Below are positions 33,659 to 42,758 of a stretch of DNA of 43,798 nucleotides, piece after piece; the stretch's first letter is position 1, and every line of letters begins with the position of its first letter. Source of the stretch: an uncultured Neomegalonema sp. (lineage in GTDB: Bacteria; Pseudomonadota; Alphaproteobacteria; Rhodobacterales; Rhodobacteraceae); NCBI GenBank assembly GCA_937990185.1, contig CALKBI010000027.1, forward strand, positions 1 through 43,798, read 5' to 3'. The notes below the pieces were generated by a model. It worked only from the letters and a program-made list of their open reading frames with translations, made no database searches and was not told where the DNA came from. The position numbers were made by a program, and so were the translations under genes.

Positions 33659-34570
33659 ATGGACCAGATCCTCGGCAACATTGATCTCCTGATTCAATTT
33701 CCTATCGTCAATTTAAAGATCATTATTGATGGTGTGATGATTGGAGCGCTTTTCGCCCTTGCCGCCTATGGCCTTGCCCTTGTTTGGGGGGTGATGAACG
33801 TCAAAAACCTCGCCCAAGGCGATTTCGTCATTGCAGGTGGGTATGTCGCGTGGTGGATGACACAGAAAGGAATACACCCGCTCTTGGGCGTCCCTGCTGC
33901 TTTCATCATCATGTGGGGCATCGGATGGATTATCTATAAACTGGTGATCTCTCGTGTGATTGAGCGCGATCTCTTCACATCACTGCTCGCAACATTCGGG
34001 CTGGCCATTATGATGGCACAAATCCTCAACCTGATGTTCGGATCGGACACCCAGAGTATTGATCTCGGGTATGAAACGCTGCACTTCGCTGATGGCTTAA
34101 TCGACATTCCCATCTCAAAGCTAATCGGCGTTTGCATGGCCTTGTCGCTCGCCGCCGGTGTCATCATCTTCATGAAGCGCAGCCGGATGGGACAAGCCAT
34201 TCGCGCCACCGCACAAGATGCCCGCGCCGCCCGTGTGCTCGGCATCGACACTGAAAAAGTTTACGCTTTCACCTTTTCGCTCAACTCGGCAATTTGCGGA
34301 GCCGCCGGCGCGATTATCGTGATGGCATGGGTGATCCAACCCTTCTACGGCATCACCTATTCTATTCGAGCCTTCGTCATTGTGACCGCCGCAGGGTTAG
34401 GCAACCTTCCGGGCGTTATCGCGGCGGGCTTAGGGATCGGGGCCGCTGAACAATATGGCAGCCATATCTTTGGCATAGGCTATCAACAGGCGATTGCGGT
34501 TCTGCTCTTGCTGTTGGTGTTAGTCGTGCGCCTGCTCATTCAACGGCGTAAGCGCCAAGTCTTACAATAA
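33659..34570 (+). CDS. livH: Branched-chain amino acid-type ABC permease LivH
   Basis: The 303-residue inner-membrane permease has the family segments (GVMIGALFALAAYGLALVWG near the N-terminus, VMNVKNLAQGDFVIAGGY, RATAQDARAARVLGID for ATPase coupling). ATG 33659 is preceded by GAGAGG; the frame is open from 33626. It follows the terminator at 33590-33619 and precedes livM by 14 bases with a GGAGG site. Confidence 0.93.
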   Translation: MDQILGNIDLLIQFPIVNLKIIIDGVMIGALFALAAYGLALVWGVMNVKNLAQGDFVIAGGYVAWWMTQKGIHPLLGVPAAFIIMWGIGWIIYKLVISRVIERDLFTSLLATFGLAIMMAQILNLMFGSDTQSIDLGYETLHFADGLIDIPISKLIGVCMALSLAAGVIIFMKRSRMGQAIRATAQDARAARVLGIDTEKVYAFTFSLNSAICGAAGAIIVMAWVIQPFYGITYSIRAFVIVTAAGLGNLPGVIAAGLGIGAAEQYGSHIFGIGYQQAIAVLLLLLVLVVRLLIQRRKRQVLQ

Positions 34571-34584
34571 AGGAGGAGCGCACA

Positions 34585-35625
34585 ATGACCCGTCTTATGC
34601 CTGTCATCCATATCGTGCTGCTCGCCCTTGTTATTGCAGCACCCTTTCTATTGCCGGATTACCGCTCGTCCCTGTCGGCACTTTGGATTTTGATTATCGT
34701 CGCTCTGACGTGGGATCTGACCGGCGGTCAGATGGGATATAACTCGCTCGGCAATATCTTTTTCTACGGCACAGGAATGTATGTCGCAGCGGTCATCACG
34801 ATCGGGATGGCCTATAATGTCGGCGAATATACCGATGCTGCGGGCGGCGGAATTTTCGCCTTTACCCCAACACAGTATTTCATGGGCTTCGGGTTCGGCC
34901 TGATCGGAGCGGGTCTGTTTTGCGCCGCGTGTGCGTTCATTATCGGCTCAGTCACGTTCAGTCTGCGCGGCCCTTACTTTGCCATCGGGACACTCGGTGT
35001 CGCGATTGCCGCTGGTGAGTTGGTTTCAAACTGGGAATGGGTCGGCGGCGGACAAGGCATCTCAATGCCGAACTATCCGGGCGAGCAAGAGCGCCTGTTC
35101 ACCTATTTCAGCTTCGCGACCGTCGGTGTCGTTCTTTATATCTTTTTGCGCTGGTTATACACGACGCGCTTTGCCGCCGCGATGAACGCCATCCGTGATG
35201 ATGAGGAAAAAGCCGAGGCAATGGGTATCCATACCCTGCGCTATAAACTGGTCGCATGGGCCATTGCCGCATTTTTTGTCGGCATCGTTGGCGCTATCGA
35301 AGCCTTTCAAGCCCTCCACTTTGAGCCATTGGAAACAGCGTATCAAACGATCAACCTCGGTATCTTTATGGTGGTCTGCGTGCTGCTTGGCGGGAAAGGC
35401 ACGCTTTGGGGGCCGATCATCGGGGCGATCATGTTCCATGTCTTCAAAGAGATCACATGGAATTATTTCCTCGGGTGGCAATGGGTTGCGCTTGGCGCGT
35501 TGATCGTTGTGACCGTCGTTTATTTCCAAGACGGATTAATGGGGTGGCTGATGTCGAAAAAACCGGAATGGTTCGGCATTCGCGTTGAGTCCCGCGACAC
35601 CCCGACTGCGGAGGCCGCAGAATGA
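34585..35625 (+). CDS. livM: Branched-chain amino acid-type ABC permease LivM
   Basis: The 346-residue permease partners LivH. It shows QMGYNSLGNIFFYGTGMYVA near the N-terminus, RGPYFAIGTLGVAIAAGELV, and the ATPase-coupling segment MNAIRDDEEKAEAMGIHTLRYK. AAAGGAGGAGC lies just upstream of the ATG. The stop overlaps livG (ATGA). Confidence 0.93.
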   Translation: MTRLMPVIHIVLLALVIAAPFLLPDYRSSLSALWILIIVALTWDLTGGQMGYNSLGNIFFYGTGMYVAAVITIGMAYNVGEYTDAAGGGIFAFTPTQYFMGFGFGLIGAGLFCAACAFIIGSVTFSLRGPYFAIGTLGVAIAAGELVSNWEWVGGGQGISMPNYPGEQERLFTYFSFATVGVVLYIFLRWLYTTRFAAAMNAIRDDEEKAEAMGIHTLRYKLVAWAIAAFFVGIVGAIEAFQALHFEPLETAYQTINLGIFMVVCVLLGGKGTLWGPIIGAIMFHVFKEITWNYFLGWQWVALGALIVVTVVYFQDGLMGWLMSKKPEWFGIRVESRDTPTAEAAE

Positions 35626-36365
35626 ATGCAATTATCGAAGTCAGCGGCGTCTCCAAATCTTATGGCGGTGTCAAAGCGAACAGCGATATTTCGATGCAGG
35701 TGCAAAAGGGCGGCATCACCGGCCTGATCGGTCCAAATGGATCGGGGAAAACCACGCTGTTTAACTCAATCGTCGGCTATCACCCGATTGATAAAGGGTC
35801 GATCAAGTTCGAAGGGTCGGAGATATCCAAACTGCAAGTCCCCGCCATTGCGCGGCTCGGCTTGCTGCGCACATTCCAGCAGACCCGCATTTACGGCGCG
35901 ATGAACTGCGTTGAGAATATGCTGATCTCAATGCCGCACCGGAAGATGACCTTTTGGGACGCGTTCTCGCGCAATGATGCGGAACAAATTGAGCGCGCCG
36001 AAGGGTTGCTCGACTTTGTTGGCCTTTATGAAAAGCGCTATTTACGCGGTGGTTCATTGTCTTTCGGTCAACAAAAGCTGCTCGAATTTGCAATGGCTTT
36101 GATGAACGAACCGACAGTGCTGTTGCTGGACGAGCCAACGGCGGGGATCAATCCGACGCTGATCAACGGCTTGATCGACAGATTAAAGCGCGCAAACTCC
36201 GAGTTCGGCATTACGTTGTTCGTGATCGAGCATAATATGCGCGTCATTATGAACATGGCCGATCACATCTATTGTCTGGCCCATGGCGAGATGTTGGCCA
36301 GTGGTGGTCCCGAAGACATTCAGAACGATCAAACTGTGATCGACGCTTATTTGGGAGCGCACTAA
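35622..36365 (+). CDS. livG: Branched-chain amino acid-type ABC ATPase LivG
   Basis: The 247-residue ATPase has Walker A GPNGSGKTT, the LivG-type RTFQQTRIYGAMNCVENML, the signature SFGQQKLLE and Walker B VLLLDEPTAGINP, with the switch histidine in VIEHNMRVIM. ATG 35622 overlaps the livM stop. It ends one base into the livF start (TAATG). Confidence 0.94.
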   Translation: MNAIIEVSGVSKSYGGVKANSDISMQVQKGGITGLIGPNGSGKTTLFNSIVGYHPIDKGSIKFEGSEISKLQVPAIARLGLLRTFQQTRIYGAMNCVENMLISMPHRKMTFWDAFSRNDAEQIERAEGLLDFVGLYEKRYLRGGSLSFGQQKLLEFAMALMNEPTVLLLDEPTAGINPTLINGLIDRLKRANSEFGITLFVIEHNMRVIMNMADHIYCLAHGEMLASGGPEDIQNDQTVIDAYLGAH

Positions 36366-37231
36366 TGAGCGAGCCTAACGAACCGAAAAAACCAGTCAGC
36401 GGATATGGCGCAGGCGGTGTCGATACCGTCATTTCCGTCGAAGATGTCACACGGCAAGTCGCAGCCATTGCCGAAGAAATTCCCGTCTCCCGTCTGGAAG
36501 AACTCTCCAATGGCGAGGCGCATGTCTCGATCCAAAACCTGCGTGCCGGTTATGGAAAAATGGAGATTCTGCACGACATTGATTTGCGCGTTGGTAAGGG
36601 TCAATCGCTGTGCCTGATCGGGCCGAATGGTGCGGGTAAGTCTACGATCCTCCATTCTATTTTTGGATTCACGAATATCTTCGGCGGCAAGATCGTGGTG
36701 AACGGCGAAGATGTCACGAAATTGACGCCGAGCGAAAAGCTGGCGAATGCGGGCATTGCCTATATCCTTCAGGATAAGTCCGTCTTTCCCGGCATGACCG
36801 TGGAAGAAAATCTTTGGATGGGCGGTTTTCTGAAAGACCAGCCCGCCGAAGCGAAACAATCCGCCGAGATGGTTTTTGACAAATACCCACGCCTTGCCGC
36901 GCGCCGTAAACATCAGGCGAAAGTTCTGTCAGGCGGCGAACGGCGCTTGCTGGAAATCTCGCGGGCGCTGGTGATGAACCCGGAGGTGCTGTTGGTAGAC
37001 GAGCCGTCCATCGGGTTGGAGCCGCGCTTCATTGATATGGTGTTTGAAATCCTCGATGACCTGCAACGGCGGGACGGAAAAACCATTATCATGGTGGAGC
37101 AGAACGCGAAAAAGGGACTCGAGTTTGCCGATATCGGTTATGTGCTCGTTTCCGGAGAAGTTGCCATCGCGGGCAAAGGCGACGAGCTGCTCGCTAATCC
37201 GAAAGTCGGGCAACTGTTTTTGGGCGGTTAG
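36365..37231 (+). CDS. livF: Branched-chain amino acid-type ABC ATPase LivF with an N-terminal extension
   Basis: The 288-residue ATPase is about 50 residues longer than usual LivF. The extension (MSEPNEPKKPVSGYGAGGVD, up to about residue 47) is acidic and probably unfolded, with two short helices. The core follows with LRAGYGKMEILHDIDL, Walker A GPNGAGKST, signature LSGGERRLL, and Walker B VLLVDEPSIGLEP. The ATG at 36365 overlaps the livG stop, making this start well supported; no later ATG precedes the core until well inside it. The role of the extension is unknown. Confidence 0.92.
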   Translation: MSEPNEPKKPVSGYGAGGVDTVISVEDVTRQVAAIAEEIPVSRLEELSNGEAHVSIQNLRAGYGKMEILHDIDLRVGKGQSLCLIGPNGAGKSTILHSIFGFTNIFGGKIVVNGEDVTKLTPSEKLANAGIAYILQDKSVFPGMTVEENLWMGGFLKDQPAEAKQSAEMVFDKYPRLAARRKHQAKVLSGGERRLLEISRALVMNPEVLLVDEPSIGLEPRFIDMVFEILDDLQRRDGKTIIMVEQNAKKGLEFADIGYVLVSGEVAIAGKGDELLANPKVGQLFLGG

Positions 37232-37246
37232 ATTTGGCTGGGGGCA

Positions 37247-38044
37247 TTATTGATCCAGCCACTTTTGCGGGTCGCCCTCAAATGTATCGGGGCGAAAATA
37301 TGCAATGGCGCGCGGTGTACTATCCGGCCCACGCCATGGGGCCACGCCATGCACAGCAAGCGGATGCATGACATACGCGCTGCCTAAACCGGGGGCCAGT
37401 TCGACCGGCGTGCAGGTTTCAAACACATGGCGGCGAGCGTCGGTATAGGCATCCGTAATATCGAGACTTCGCCAGTCGGATGACGGGATACCGTTGAAAC
37501 GCGCGCGGAATGCCGAGCGTATGACTTCGTGCGAGCCTTCCCAAACGACAAATGCACCCTCTTCCACCGTCGTGTCCCCGAGCGGGATGCCGAGCAAAAA
37601 CCCATGCGTCTCGGACAGCTTGCGGCGGCGATCCGGCATGATCCGTTCTAACCCGTCAACATGCGCGGCAAGCCGTTTCACGCGATAGCGAAAAGCGGCA
37701 TCGGTTTCCTCAATGCCTTGGCGAGGATAGCCCGGTGTGACGATGGAAATCTGCGCGGCATCAAAAGCGAACGCACCATAGCCGAGCGACTCGCGGACAA
37801 ACGATGTGGCCGCACCGGAGAGAGCCGGGACGCGCGACTCGATCACCGATCCATCGGCGGCATTAGGGAGCACATTGACACCCGCGAACCACGTTCCATC
37901 ACAGCGCCACCAATGAATGTGCACTGGATCGCTCGAAAGCTGTGCCGCGACGGGCGCACAGGCCTCCGCCCAACTCAGCATCGCCGGTTCCGGCTCAAAA
38001 ACGGTCCAGCCTCGGGTCGTATACTCTGACAGGTGATCAGGCAT
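37247..38044 (-). CDS. Phytanoyl-CoA-dioxygenase-like Fe(II)/2-oxoglutarate oxygenase
   Basis: The 265-residue protein fits the PhyH family: the iron ligands are H128-x-D130 (AHVDG) and H232 (VHGVAP), and R245 should bind 2-oxoglutarate (TPRAIAYFRP). The substrate is unknown; family members hydroxylate small acids, ectoine or lipids. Its start overlaps the 3' end of dusA by eight bases, so the two genes are probably transcribed together. It is convergent with livF by only about 15 bp. Confidence 0.82.
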   Translation of the reverse strand: MPDHLSEYTTRGWTVFEPEPAMLSWAEACAPVAAQLSSDPVHIHWWRCDGTWFAGVNVLPNAADGSVIESRVPALSGAATSFVRESLGYGAFAFDAAQISIVTPGYPRQGIEETDAAFRYRVKRLAAHVDGLERIMPDRRRKLSETHGFLLGIPLGDTTVEEGAFVVWEGSHEVIRSAFRARFNGIPSSDWRSLDITDAYTDARRHVFETCTPVELAPGLGSAYVMHPLAVHGVAPWRGPDSTPRAIAYFRPDTFEGDPQKWLDQ

Positions 38045-39035
38045 CGATGGTTTCAGGAATTTCTACATATTCGAGGGCTTTTAACAGGGTTTCCGGCCCT
38101 GCATCCGGCAAATGCGCATGTTCGGCAATATAGCGCCGCCACGCCTTTGCGCCTCGTAACCCGCTGAAAAGTCCAAGCATATGACGGGAAATCGAGTTCA
38201 AGCGCACACCGTGGCTTTTCTGGATTTCAACATACTCCGCCATCTGTTTCACGATTTTACCGTGGTTTTTCGAGGGTTCTCCACCAAAAAGCGTGTCCAT
38301 TTCAGCGACAACATTACCAGGGTCATGGTAGGCCGCCCGCCCGATCATCACGCCGTCAAAGCCATCGGCGAGATGCTGGCGCGCTTGGTCTATTGTCTCG
38401 ATGCCGCCATTGAGAACGACCTCAAGCTGTTGATTTTCTTCTTTTATTTCACGCACCAGCGGATAATTGAGAGGCGGGATCGTCCGGTTTTCTTTCGGCG
38501 ATAATCCGTCAAGCCACGCTTTGCGCGCGTGAATGGTAAAACTGCGGATACCTGCCCCGGATACCGTGCGAATGAACTCACGCAAGGAAATCTCAGGATC
38601 TTGCTCATCCACACCGATGCGACATTTCACTGTAATTTCAGCATGTTGCGCTGTATTTTGCATCGCCTCAACACAGCGAGCGACCAGATCGGGATCGCGC
38701 ATCAGACACGCTCCGAAGGAACCAGATTGCACACGATCCGACGGACAGCCCACGTTCAGGTTGATTTCAGGATAGCCGAAACTTTCGGCAATCTTCACCG
38801 CCTCGCCAAGCATCTCGGGATCAGAGCCACCCAATTGCAACGCAATCGGTTGTTCTACATCAGAAAATCCGATCAGCTTTTCCCGATCCCCATGCACAAC
38901 CGCCGCCGCTGTCACCATCTCGGTATAAAGGAGCGCACGTCTGGAGAGCATCCGGTGGAAAACGCGGCAATGACGGTCCGTCCAATCCATCATTGGCGCA
39001 ACAGAGATGCGGCGGTCAAGCATTTGATAATCCAC
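38037..39035 (-). CDS. dusA: tRNA-dihydrouridine synthase A
   Basis: FMN-dependent reductase that makes dihydrouridine in the tRNA D-loop. Features: SVAPMMDWTDRHCRVFHRML, ALLYTEMVTA, INLNVGCPSDRVQSGSFGACLM (Cys100-type active site) and VKCRIGVDEQD, then NGGIETIDQA and DGVMIGRAAY. A GTG at 39035 gives 332 residues; ATG 39023 (MLDRRISVAP) is a plausible shorter start. Neither has a clear ribosome site. It lies just downstream of the rplT terminator and upstream of the overlapping oxygenase gene. Confidence 0.93.
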   Translation of the reverse strand: MDYQMLDRRISVAPMMDWTDRHCRVFHRMLSRRALLYTEMVTAAAVVHGDREKLIGFSDVEQPIALQLGGSDPEMLGEAVKIAESFGYPEINLNVGCPSDRVQSGSFGACLMRDPDLVARCVEAMQNTAQHAEITVKCRIGVDEQDPEISLREFIRTVSGAGIRSFTIHARKAWLDGLSPKENRTIPPLNYPLVREIKEENQQLEVVLNGGIETIDQARQHLADGFDGVMIGRAAYHDPGNVVAEMDTLFGGEPSKNHGKIVKQMAEYVEIQKSHGVRLNSISRHMLGLFSGLRGAKAWRRYIAEHAHLPDAGPETLLKALEYVEIPETIDA

Positions 39036-39036
39036 A

Positions 39037-39073
39037 ATAAAAAACGCCCGAAGGAAGATCCTTCGAGCGTTTT
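39037..39073 (-). terminator. Intrinsic terminator of rpmI-rplT
   Basis: Minus strand: arms aaaacgctcgaagg and ccttcgggcgtttt (one mismatch) around atctt, ending in a six-T run. It lies 22 bases after the rplT stop and right before the dusA start, so dusA transcription relies on read-through or a promoter of its own. Confidence 0.85.
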
Positions 39074-39094
39074 AAATCGTTCAGACAGCTCAAA

Positions 39095-39460
39095 TTATGC
39101 TGCTGCGGCACGGGCCGATTTAGCTTGTTCGATGATCGCACCGAATGCTTCCGGCTCGTTAATTGCCAAGTCTGACAATACCTTACGGTCAACCTCGATA
39201 CCGGCTTTGTTCAGCCCGTCGATAACCTCAGAGTATTTCATACCGTGCTCACGCGCACCGGCATTGATTCGCTGAATCCACAAAGCACGGAAATTCCGTT
39301 TGCGCGCTTTACGGTCGCGATATTGGTATTGAAGCGACTTTTCGACAGCTTGCTTAGCAACACGAAAGACGTTCTTGCGACGGCCATAGTAACCTTTGGC
39401 CTGTTCAATTACTTTTTTGTGACGGGCTTTTTGGACGGTCCCGCGTTTTACTCGTGACAT
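39095..39460 (-). CDS. rplT: 50S ribosomal protein L20
   Basis: The 121-residue basic protein has the L20 pattern: [62 protein letters not shown] and [20 protein letters not shown]. It binds 23S rRNA early in 50S assembly. It follows rpmI by 12 bases and ends before a clear terminator. In many bacteria infC precedes this pair and pheST follows; neither is here. Confidence 0.97.
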   Translation of the reverse strand: MSRVKRGTVQKARHKKVIEQAKGYYGRRKNVFRVAKQAVEKSLQYQYRDRKARKRNFRALWIQRINAGAREHGMKYSEVIDGLNKAGIEVDRKVLSDLAINEPEAFGAIIEQAKSARAAAA

Positions 39461-39472
39461 GCAATACCTCCC

Positions 39473-39670
39473 TTAGCCGTATGGCATGAATTGTTTGACG
39501 ATCTTGGTATCCGGCTCTGACAGAACCGTTGTACCACGCGCGTCACGAATAAACTTACGGGTTCTTTTGATCATACCATGGCGTTTACCGGCTTGAGCCG
39601 ATTTAATCTTGCCAGTAGCAGTGATCTTAAAGCGCTTTTTAACGCCAGACTTCGTCTTCATCTTGGGCAT
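39473..39670 (-). CDS. rpmI: 50S ribosomal protein L35
   Basis: The 65-residue basic protein begins [20 protein letters not shown] and has [20 protein letters not shown], the L35 signature. AAGGAGAG precedes the ATG at 39670 on the minus strand. First gene of the rpmI-rplT pair, with a good promoter upstream. Confidence 0.97.
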   Translation of the reverse strand: MPKMKTKSGVKKRFKITATGKIKSAQAGKRHGMIKRTRKFIRDARGTTVLSEPDTKIVKQFMPYG

Positions 39671-39741
39671 TTCGCTCTCCTTAGTGCGTATTCAGACGAC
39701 CTCGGCAGCCCACACTGGCCGGATCATCGTCAAGAGCGCCG

Positions 39742-39770
39742 TGTATACTCGGTGCAATACTCCGGCGCAA
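39742..39770 (-). promoter_or_regulatory. Sigma-70-type promoter for rpmI-rplT
   Basis: On the minus strand TTGCGC (39770-39765) and TATACA (39747-39742) are spaced exactly 17 bases, about 70 bases before the rpmI start. The leader between them and rpmI could hold regulation by L20 as in other bacteria, but I do not see the known fold. Confidence 0.55.
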
Positions 39771-39785
39771 CCCTTGGAAACCGTT

Positions 39786-40472
39786 ATGACTAAAGACTTT
39801 GACCCCCGCCCTGCCCATGCGCGCCCTGCTGATCCTACTGGGCGTGTTCCACCGGGGCAGCGTGTGACGGAGAAGTTCCCGGTTCTTACCGCCGGGACGC
39901 CGCGCATTACACCGAAAGAAGAATGGACCTTCACCGTGGACGGTTTGGTTGGGACACCGCTTTCGTTCGACTGGGCGTCCTTTAATGCCCTTCCCATGCA
40001 GGAATTTACCGTTGATATTCATTGCGTTACGCGCTGGTCAAAGCTGGATACAGTTTGGCGTGGGGTCTCGCTGGATACACTGTTCGAGGCCGCCGGGGTT
40101 CCGCCACGGGCCAAATACCTGCAAGCCCATGCGGATGGTGAGTATTCCTCCAACCTCAAACTGGAAGATTTGATCAGCGGGCAAGCCTTTGTTGCCCTCG
40201 ATTTTGATGGCAAACCCTTAACCCAAGAACATGGCGGCCCCGCGCGCCTTGTTGTTCCGAAGCTCTATTTCTGGAAAAGCGCGAAATGGCTGCGCGGGCT
40301 GACCTTGGCTGAATGGGACGTGAAGGGCTTTTGGGAGCGTCTCGGCTATCACAATTACGGCGATCCCTGGCGTGAACAGCGCTATCGCGGCGTGGATGAT
40401 GTCGTTGCCACTAAAACGCCTTCGGATGGTTTGGCGAAAAGGATCAGAGAGGAAAGGCTGAAAAAGACGTAA
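39786..40472 (+). CDS. Sulfite-oxidase-like molybdopterin oxidoreductase (YuiH/MsrP-like fold, no signal peptide)
   Basis: The 228-residue protein has the sulfite oxidase fold core: PRITPKEEWTFTVDGLVGTP, the molybdenum-binding cysteine C80 in VDIHCVTRWSK, GPARLVVPKLYFWKSAKWLRG and GYHNYGDPW. It lacks a TAT or Sec signal, unlike MsrP, so it should be cytoplasmic. The start is ATG 39786; the frame is open from 39609. The substrate is unknown. It is divergent from rpmI and precedes thrS. Confidence 0.85.
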   Translation: MTKDFDPRPAHARPADPTGRVPPGQRVTEKFPVLTAGTPRITPKEEWTFTVDGLVGTPLSFDWASFNALPMQEFTVDIHCVTRWSKLDTVWRGVSLDTLFEAAGVPPRAKYLQAHADGEYSSNLKLEDLISGQAFVALDFDGKPLTQEHGGPARLVVPKLYFWKSAKWLRGLTLAEWDVKGFWERLGYHNYGDPWREQRYRGVDDVVATKTPSDGLAKRIREERLKKT

Positions 40473-40551
40473 CCGTAGACGCCATACAAGGTATAGGTAA
40501 ACGCGGCGCGGATCAGGTCAGCCTATCTTTCGATCCCACCAAGCCGACACT

Positions 40552-40603
40552 CCCTTGACCGCAAGGGCCGATGGCGCGAAAAGGCTGTTCAATTCAGCCT
40601 TTT
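40552..40603 (+). promoter_or_regulatory. Two tandem hairpins in the thrS leader
   Basis: Hairpin 1: cccttg (40552-40557) with caaggg (40562-40567) around accg. Hairpin 2: aaaaggctg (40579-40587) with cagcctttt (40595-40603) around ttcaatt, perfect over 9 bp and ending one base before the GGGA ribosome site. E. coli thrS is controlled by ThrRS binding to leader hairpins that mimic tRNA; a comparable control here is inference. Confidence 0.45.
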
Positions 40604-40616
40604 GGGAAATCCAGCT

Positions 40617-42566
40617 ATGACCGATATCACCATCACCCTGCCCGACGGAGCCACCAGAAGCTATCCGTCCGGAACTACAGGCGGAGAGGTCGCGGCGGAT
40701 ATCTCTAAATCCCTGTCGAAAGTCGCGTTAGCTGTGACTGTGAATGGCCAGCTAGATGACCTATCACGCCCGCTGACCGAAGACGCCGCTTTGGGCATTG
40801 TCACCGCTAAAGACGACAAGATGGCGGACAAAACGCTGGAACTCATCCGGCATGACTGCGCGCATATCATGGCCCGCGCGGTGCAAGAGATCTGGCCCGA
40901 CACCAAAGTCACCATTGGTCCAGTGATTGAGAACGGCTTTTACTACGACTTTGACCGTGAAGAGGCTTTCTCAACCGAAGACCTGGAGAAGATCGAACAC
41001 AAAATGCGCGAGATCATCGCGACCAAAGACCCGGTTCGTACCGAGGTCTGGGATCGTCCACGCGCCATCCAGCACTACAAAGACAATAACGAGCCGTATA
41101 AAGTCGAGTTGATTGACGCCATCCCCGGCGATGAACCGCTTCGCATGTACTGGCATGGCTATTGGCAGGATTTATGCCGCGGGCCACACCTCGCTCATAC
41201 CGGCCAAGTCCCTCAGGATTGCTTTAAGCTCACCGGCGTGGCGGGCGCGTATTGGCGCGGTGACAGCAACAATAAGATGCTGCAACGCATCTACGGCGTG
41301 GCCTTTCGCACCAAGAAAGACCTCGACGCTTATCTGCATCAACGCGCCGAAGCGGAAAAACGCGACCACCGTAAACTCGGCAAAGCGCTGGAGCTGTTTC
41401 ACTTTCAAGACGAAGCCCCCGGTATGGTGTTCTGGCATCCGAATGGCTGGACCATCTATCGCGCGCTGGAAGACTATATGCGCAAGCGCCTCACCGCTGC
41501 AGATTATAAAGAAATCCGCACGCCGCAAGTCGTGGACCGCAAGCTGTGGGAAAAATCCGGCCACTGGGACAAGTACCGCGAGAACATGTTCATCACCGAG
41601 ATTGACGAAGAACATGCCAATGAAAAGCGCGTCAATGCGCTAAAACCTATGAACTGTCCGTGTCACGTTCAGGTCTATAATCAAGGGCTGAAGTCCTATC
41701 GCGACCTGCCCCTGCGTCTTGCCGAGTTCGGATCATGTCACCGATATGAGCCGTCGGGGTCGCTCTCCGGGTTGATGCGGGTGCGCGGCTTTGTGCAGGA
41801 TGACGCGCATATTTTCTGTACCGAAGATCAAATCGAGTCCGAGACTGCGGCCTTTATCGAATTGCTCTCCAGCATCTATAAAGACCTCGGCTTTGAGAAA
41901 TTCGATATTAAATTCTCCACCCGTCCTGAAACCCGTGTGGGATCGGATGAAGTCTGGGACAAGGCAGAGGCCGCGCTCGAAGCCGCCGTCAAACAAGTCA
42001 CCGATGATTATGAAATCGACCCCGGTGAAGGCGCATTCTACGGACCTAAACTAGACTTTAAACTGACCGATGCGATTGGCCGCGAATGGCAATGCGGCAC
42101 GCTGCAAGCCGACTTTAACCTGCCGGAACGATTAGAGGCGGAATACGTTGCCGAGAGCGGCGAGAAAGTACGCCCGGTGATGATGCACCGCGCGATCTTG
42201 GGATCGTTCGAGCGCTTTATCGGTATCTTAATCGAGAACACCGGAGGCCGCTTCCCACTCTGGCTTTCCCCGCGCCAAGTGGTCGTCACAACGATTGTCT
42301 CGGATGCGGACGAGTATGCCGAAAGCGTCGTCAAAGCCCTGCGCACCGTGGGCATCCGCGCCGAAGCTGATTTACGCAACGAGAAGATCAACTACAAAGT
42401 CCGCGAACATTCAGGCCAAGCCGTGCCGTATATCTTGGCTGTAGGCCGGAACGAAGTGGAAGAACACACCGTCTCGGTGCGCAAACTCGGCGAAAAAGGC
42501 CAGAAAGTCATGCGCCTTGATGAGTGCATCGAGATGCTGACGGAAGAAGCGGAGATGCCAAGCTAG
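40617..42566 (+). CDS. thrS: Threonyl-tRNA synthetase
   Basis: Class II synthetase that charges tRNA-Thr. The frame opens at a TTG at 40602, but [20 protein letters not shown] at ATG 40617 (GGGA nine bases upstream) is the family start; 649 residues. Domains: TGS (1-62), the editing SAD domain ([10 protein letters not shown]), and the catalytic core with zinc ligand cysteine in [11 protein letters not shown], motif 2 [14 protein letters not shown] and motif 3 [12 protein letters not shown], then the anticodon-binding domain ([20 protein letters not shown]). A triloop hairpin begins at the last base of its stop codon. Confidence 0.97.
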   Translation: MTDITITLPDGATRSYPSGTTGGEVAADISKSLSKVALAVTVNGQLDDLSRPLTEDAALGIVTAKDDKMADKTLELIRHDCAHIMARAVQEIWPDTKVTIGPVIENGFYYDFDREEAFSTEDLEKIEHKMREIIATKDPVRTEVWDRPRAIQHYKDNNEPYKVELIDAIPGDEPLRMYWHGYWQDLCRGPHLAHTGQVPQDCFKLTGVAGAYWRGDSNNKMLQRIYGVAFRTKKDLDAYLHQRAEAEKRDHRKLGKALELFHFQDEAPGMVFWHPNGWTIYRALEDYMRKRLTAADYKEIRTPQVVDRKLWEKSGHWDKYRENMFITEIDEEHANEKRVNALKPMNCPCHVQVYNQGLKSYRDLPLRLAEFGSCHRYEPSGSLSGLMRVRGFVQDDAHIFCTEDQIESETAAFIELLSSIYKDLGFEKFDIKFSTRPETRVGSDEVWDKAEAALEAAVKQVTDDYEIDPGEGAFYGPKLDFKLTDAIGREWQCGTLQADFNLPERLEAEYVAESGEKVRPVMMHRAILGSFERFIGILIENTGGRFPLWLSPRQVVVTTIVSDADEYAESVVKALRTVGIRAEADLRNEKINYKVREHSGQAVPYILAVGRNEVEEHTVSVRKLGEKGQKVMRLDECIEMLTEEAEMPS

Positions 42567-42584
42567 CGTTTGCAAAGCAAACGC
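42566..42584. repeat. Triloop hairpin repeat at the end of thrS
   Basis: Arms gcgtttgc (42566-42573) and gcaaacgc (42577-42584) around AAA. Arms identical to 21727-21745. It starts at the last base of the thrS stop codon and may act as a 3' stem-loop; no T run follows. Confidence 0.7.
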
Positions 42585-42631
42585 GACCACCGGTGACGTT
42601 AGCGCAGTCTCGCGCGGCAAGTGGCTGCGCA

Positions 42632-42650
42632 GCAGGCACTGAGAGCCTGC
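42632..42650. other. Hairpin in the thrS - putAbiC spacer
   Basis: Arms gcaggc (42632-42637) and gcctgc (42645-42650) around actgaga within a GC-rich spacer of about 190 bp. Nothing else is recognised there except an orphan AAGGAG at 42691-42696. Confidence 0.35.
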
Positions 42651-42758
42651 GCTTTGTGGAGCGGTTGGCTCGAGCCTAACGAGGGGCCGGAAGGAGATAA
42701 GCAAATCGGAACGCAAATTAAAGCGGACGATCAACCAATCGAAGATGAGAGCCGTCCA

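Noticed and set aside
37247..39035. Large + strand frames inside the oxygenase and dusA genes
   Set aside because: They are shadow frames of clearly conserved minus-strand proteins.
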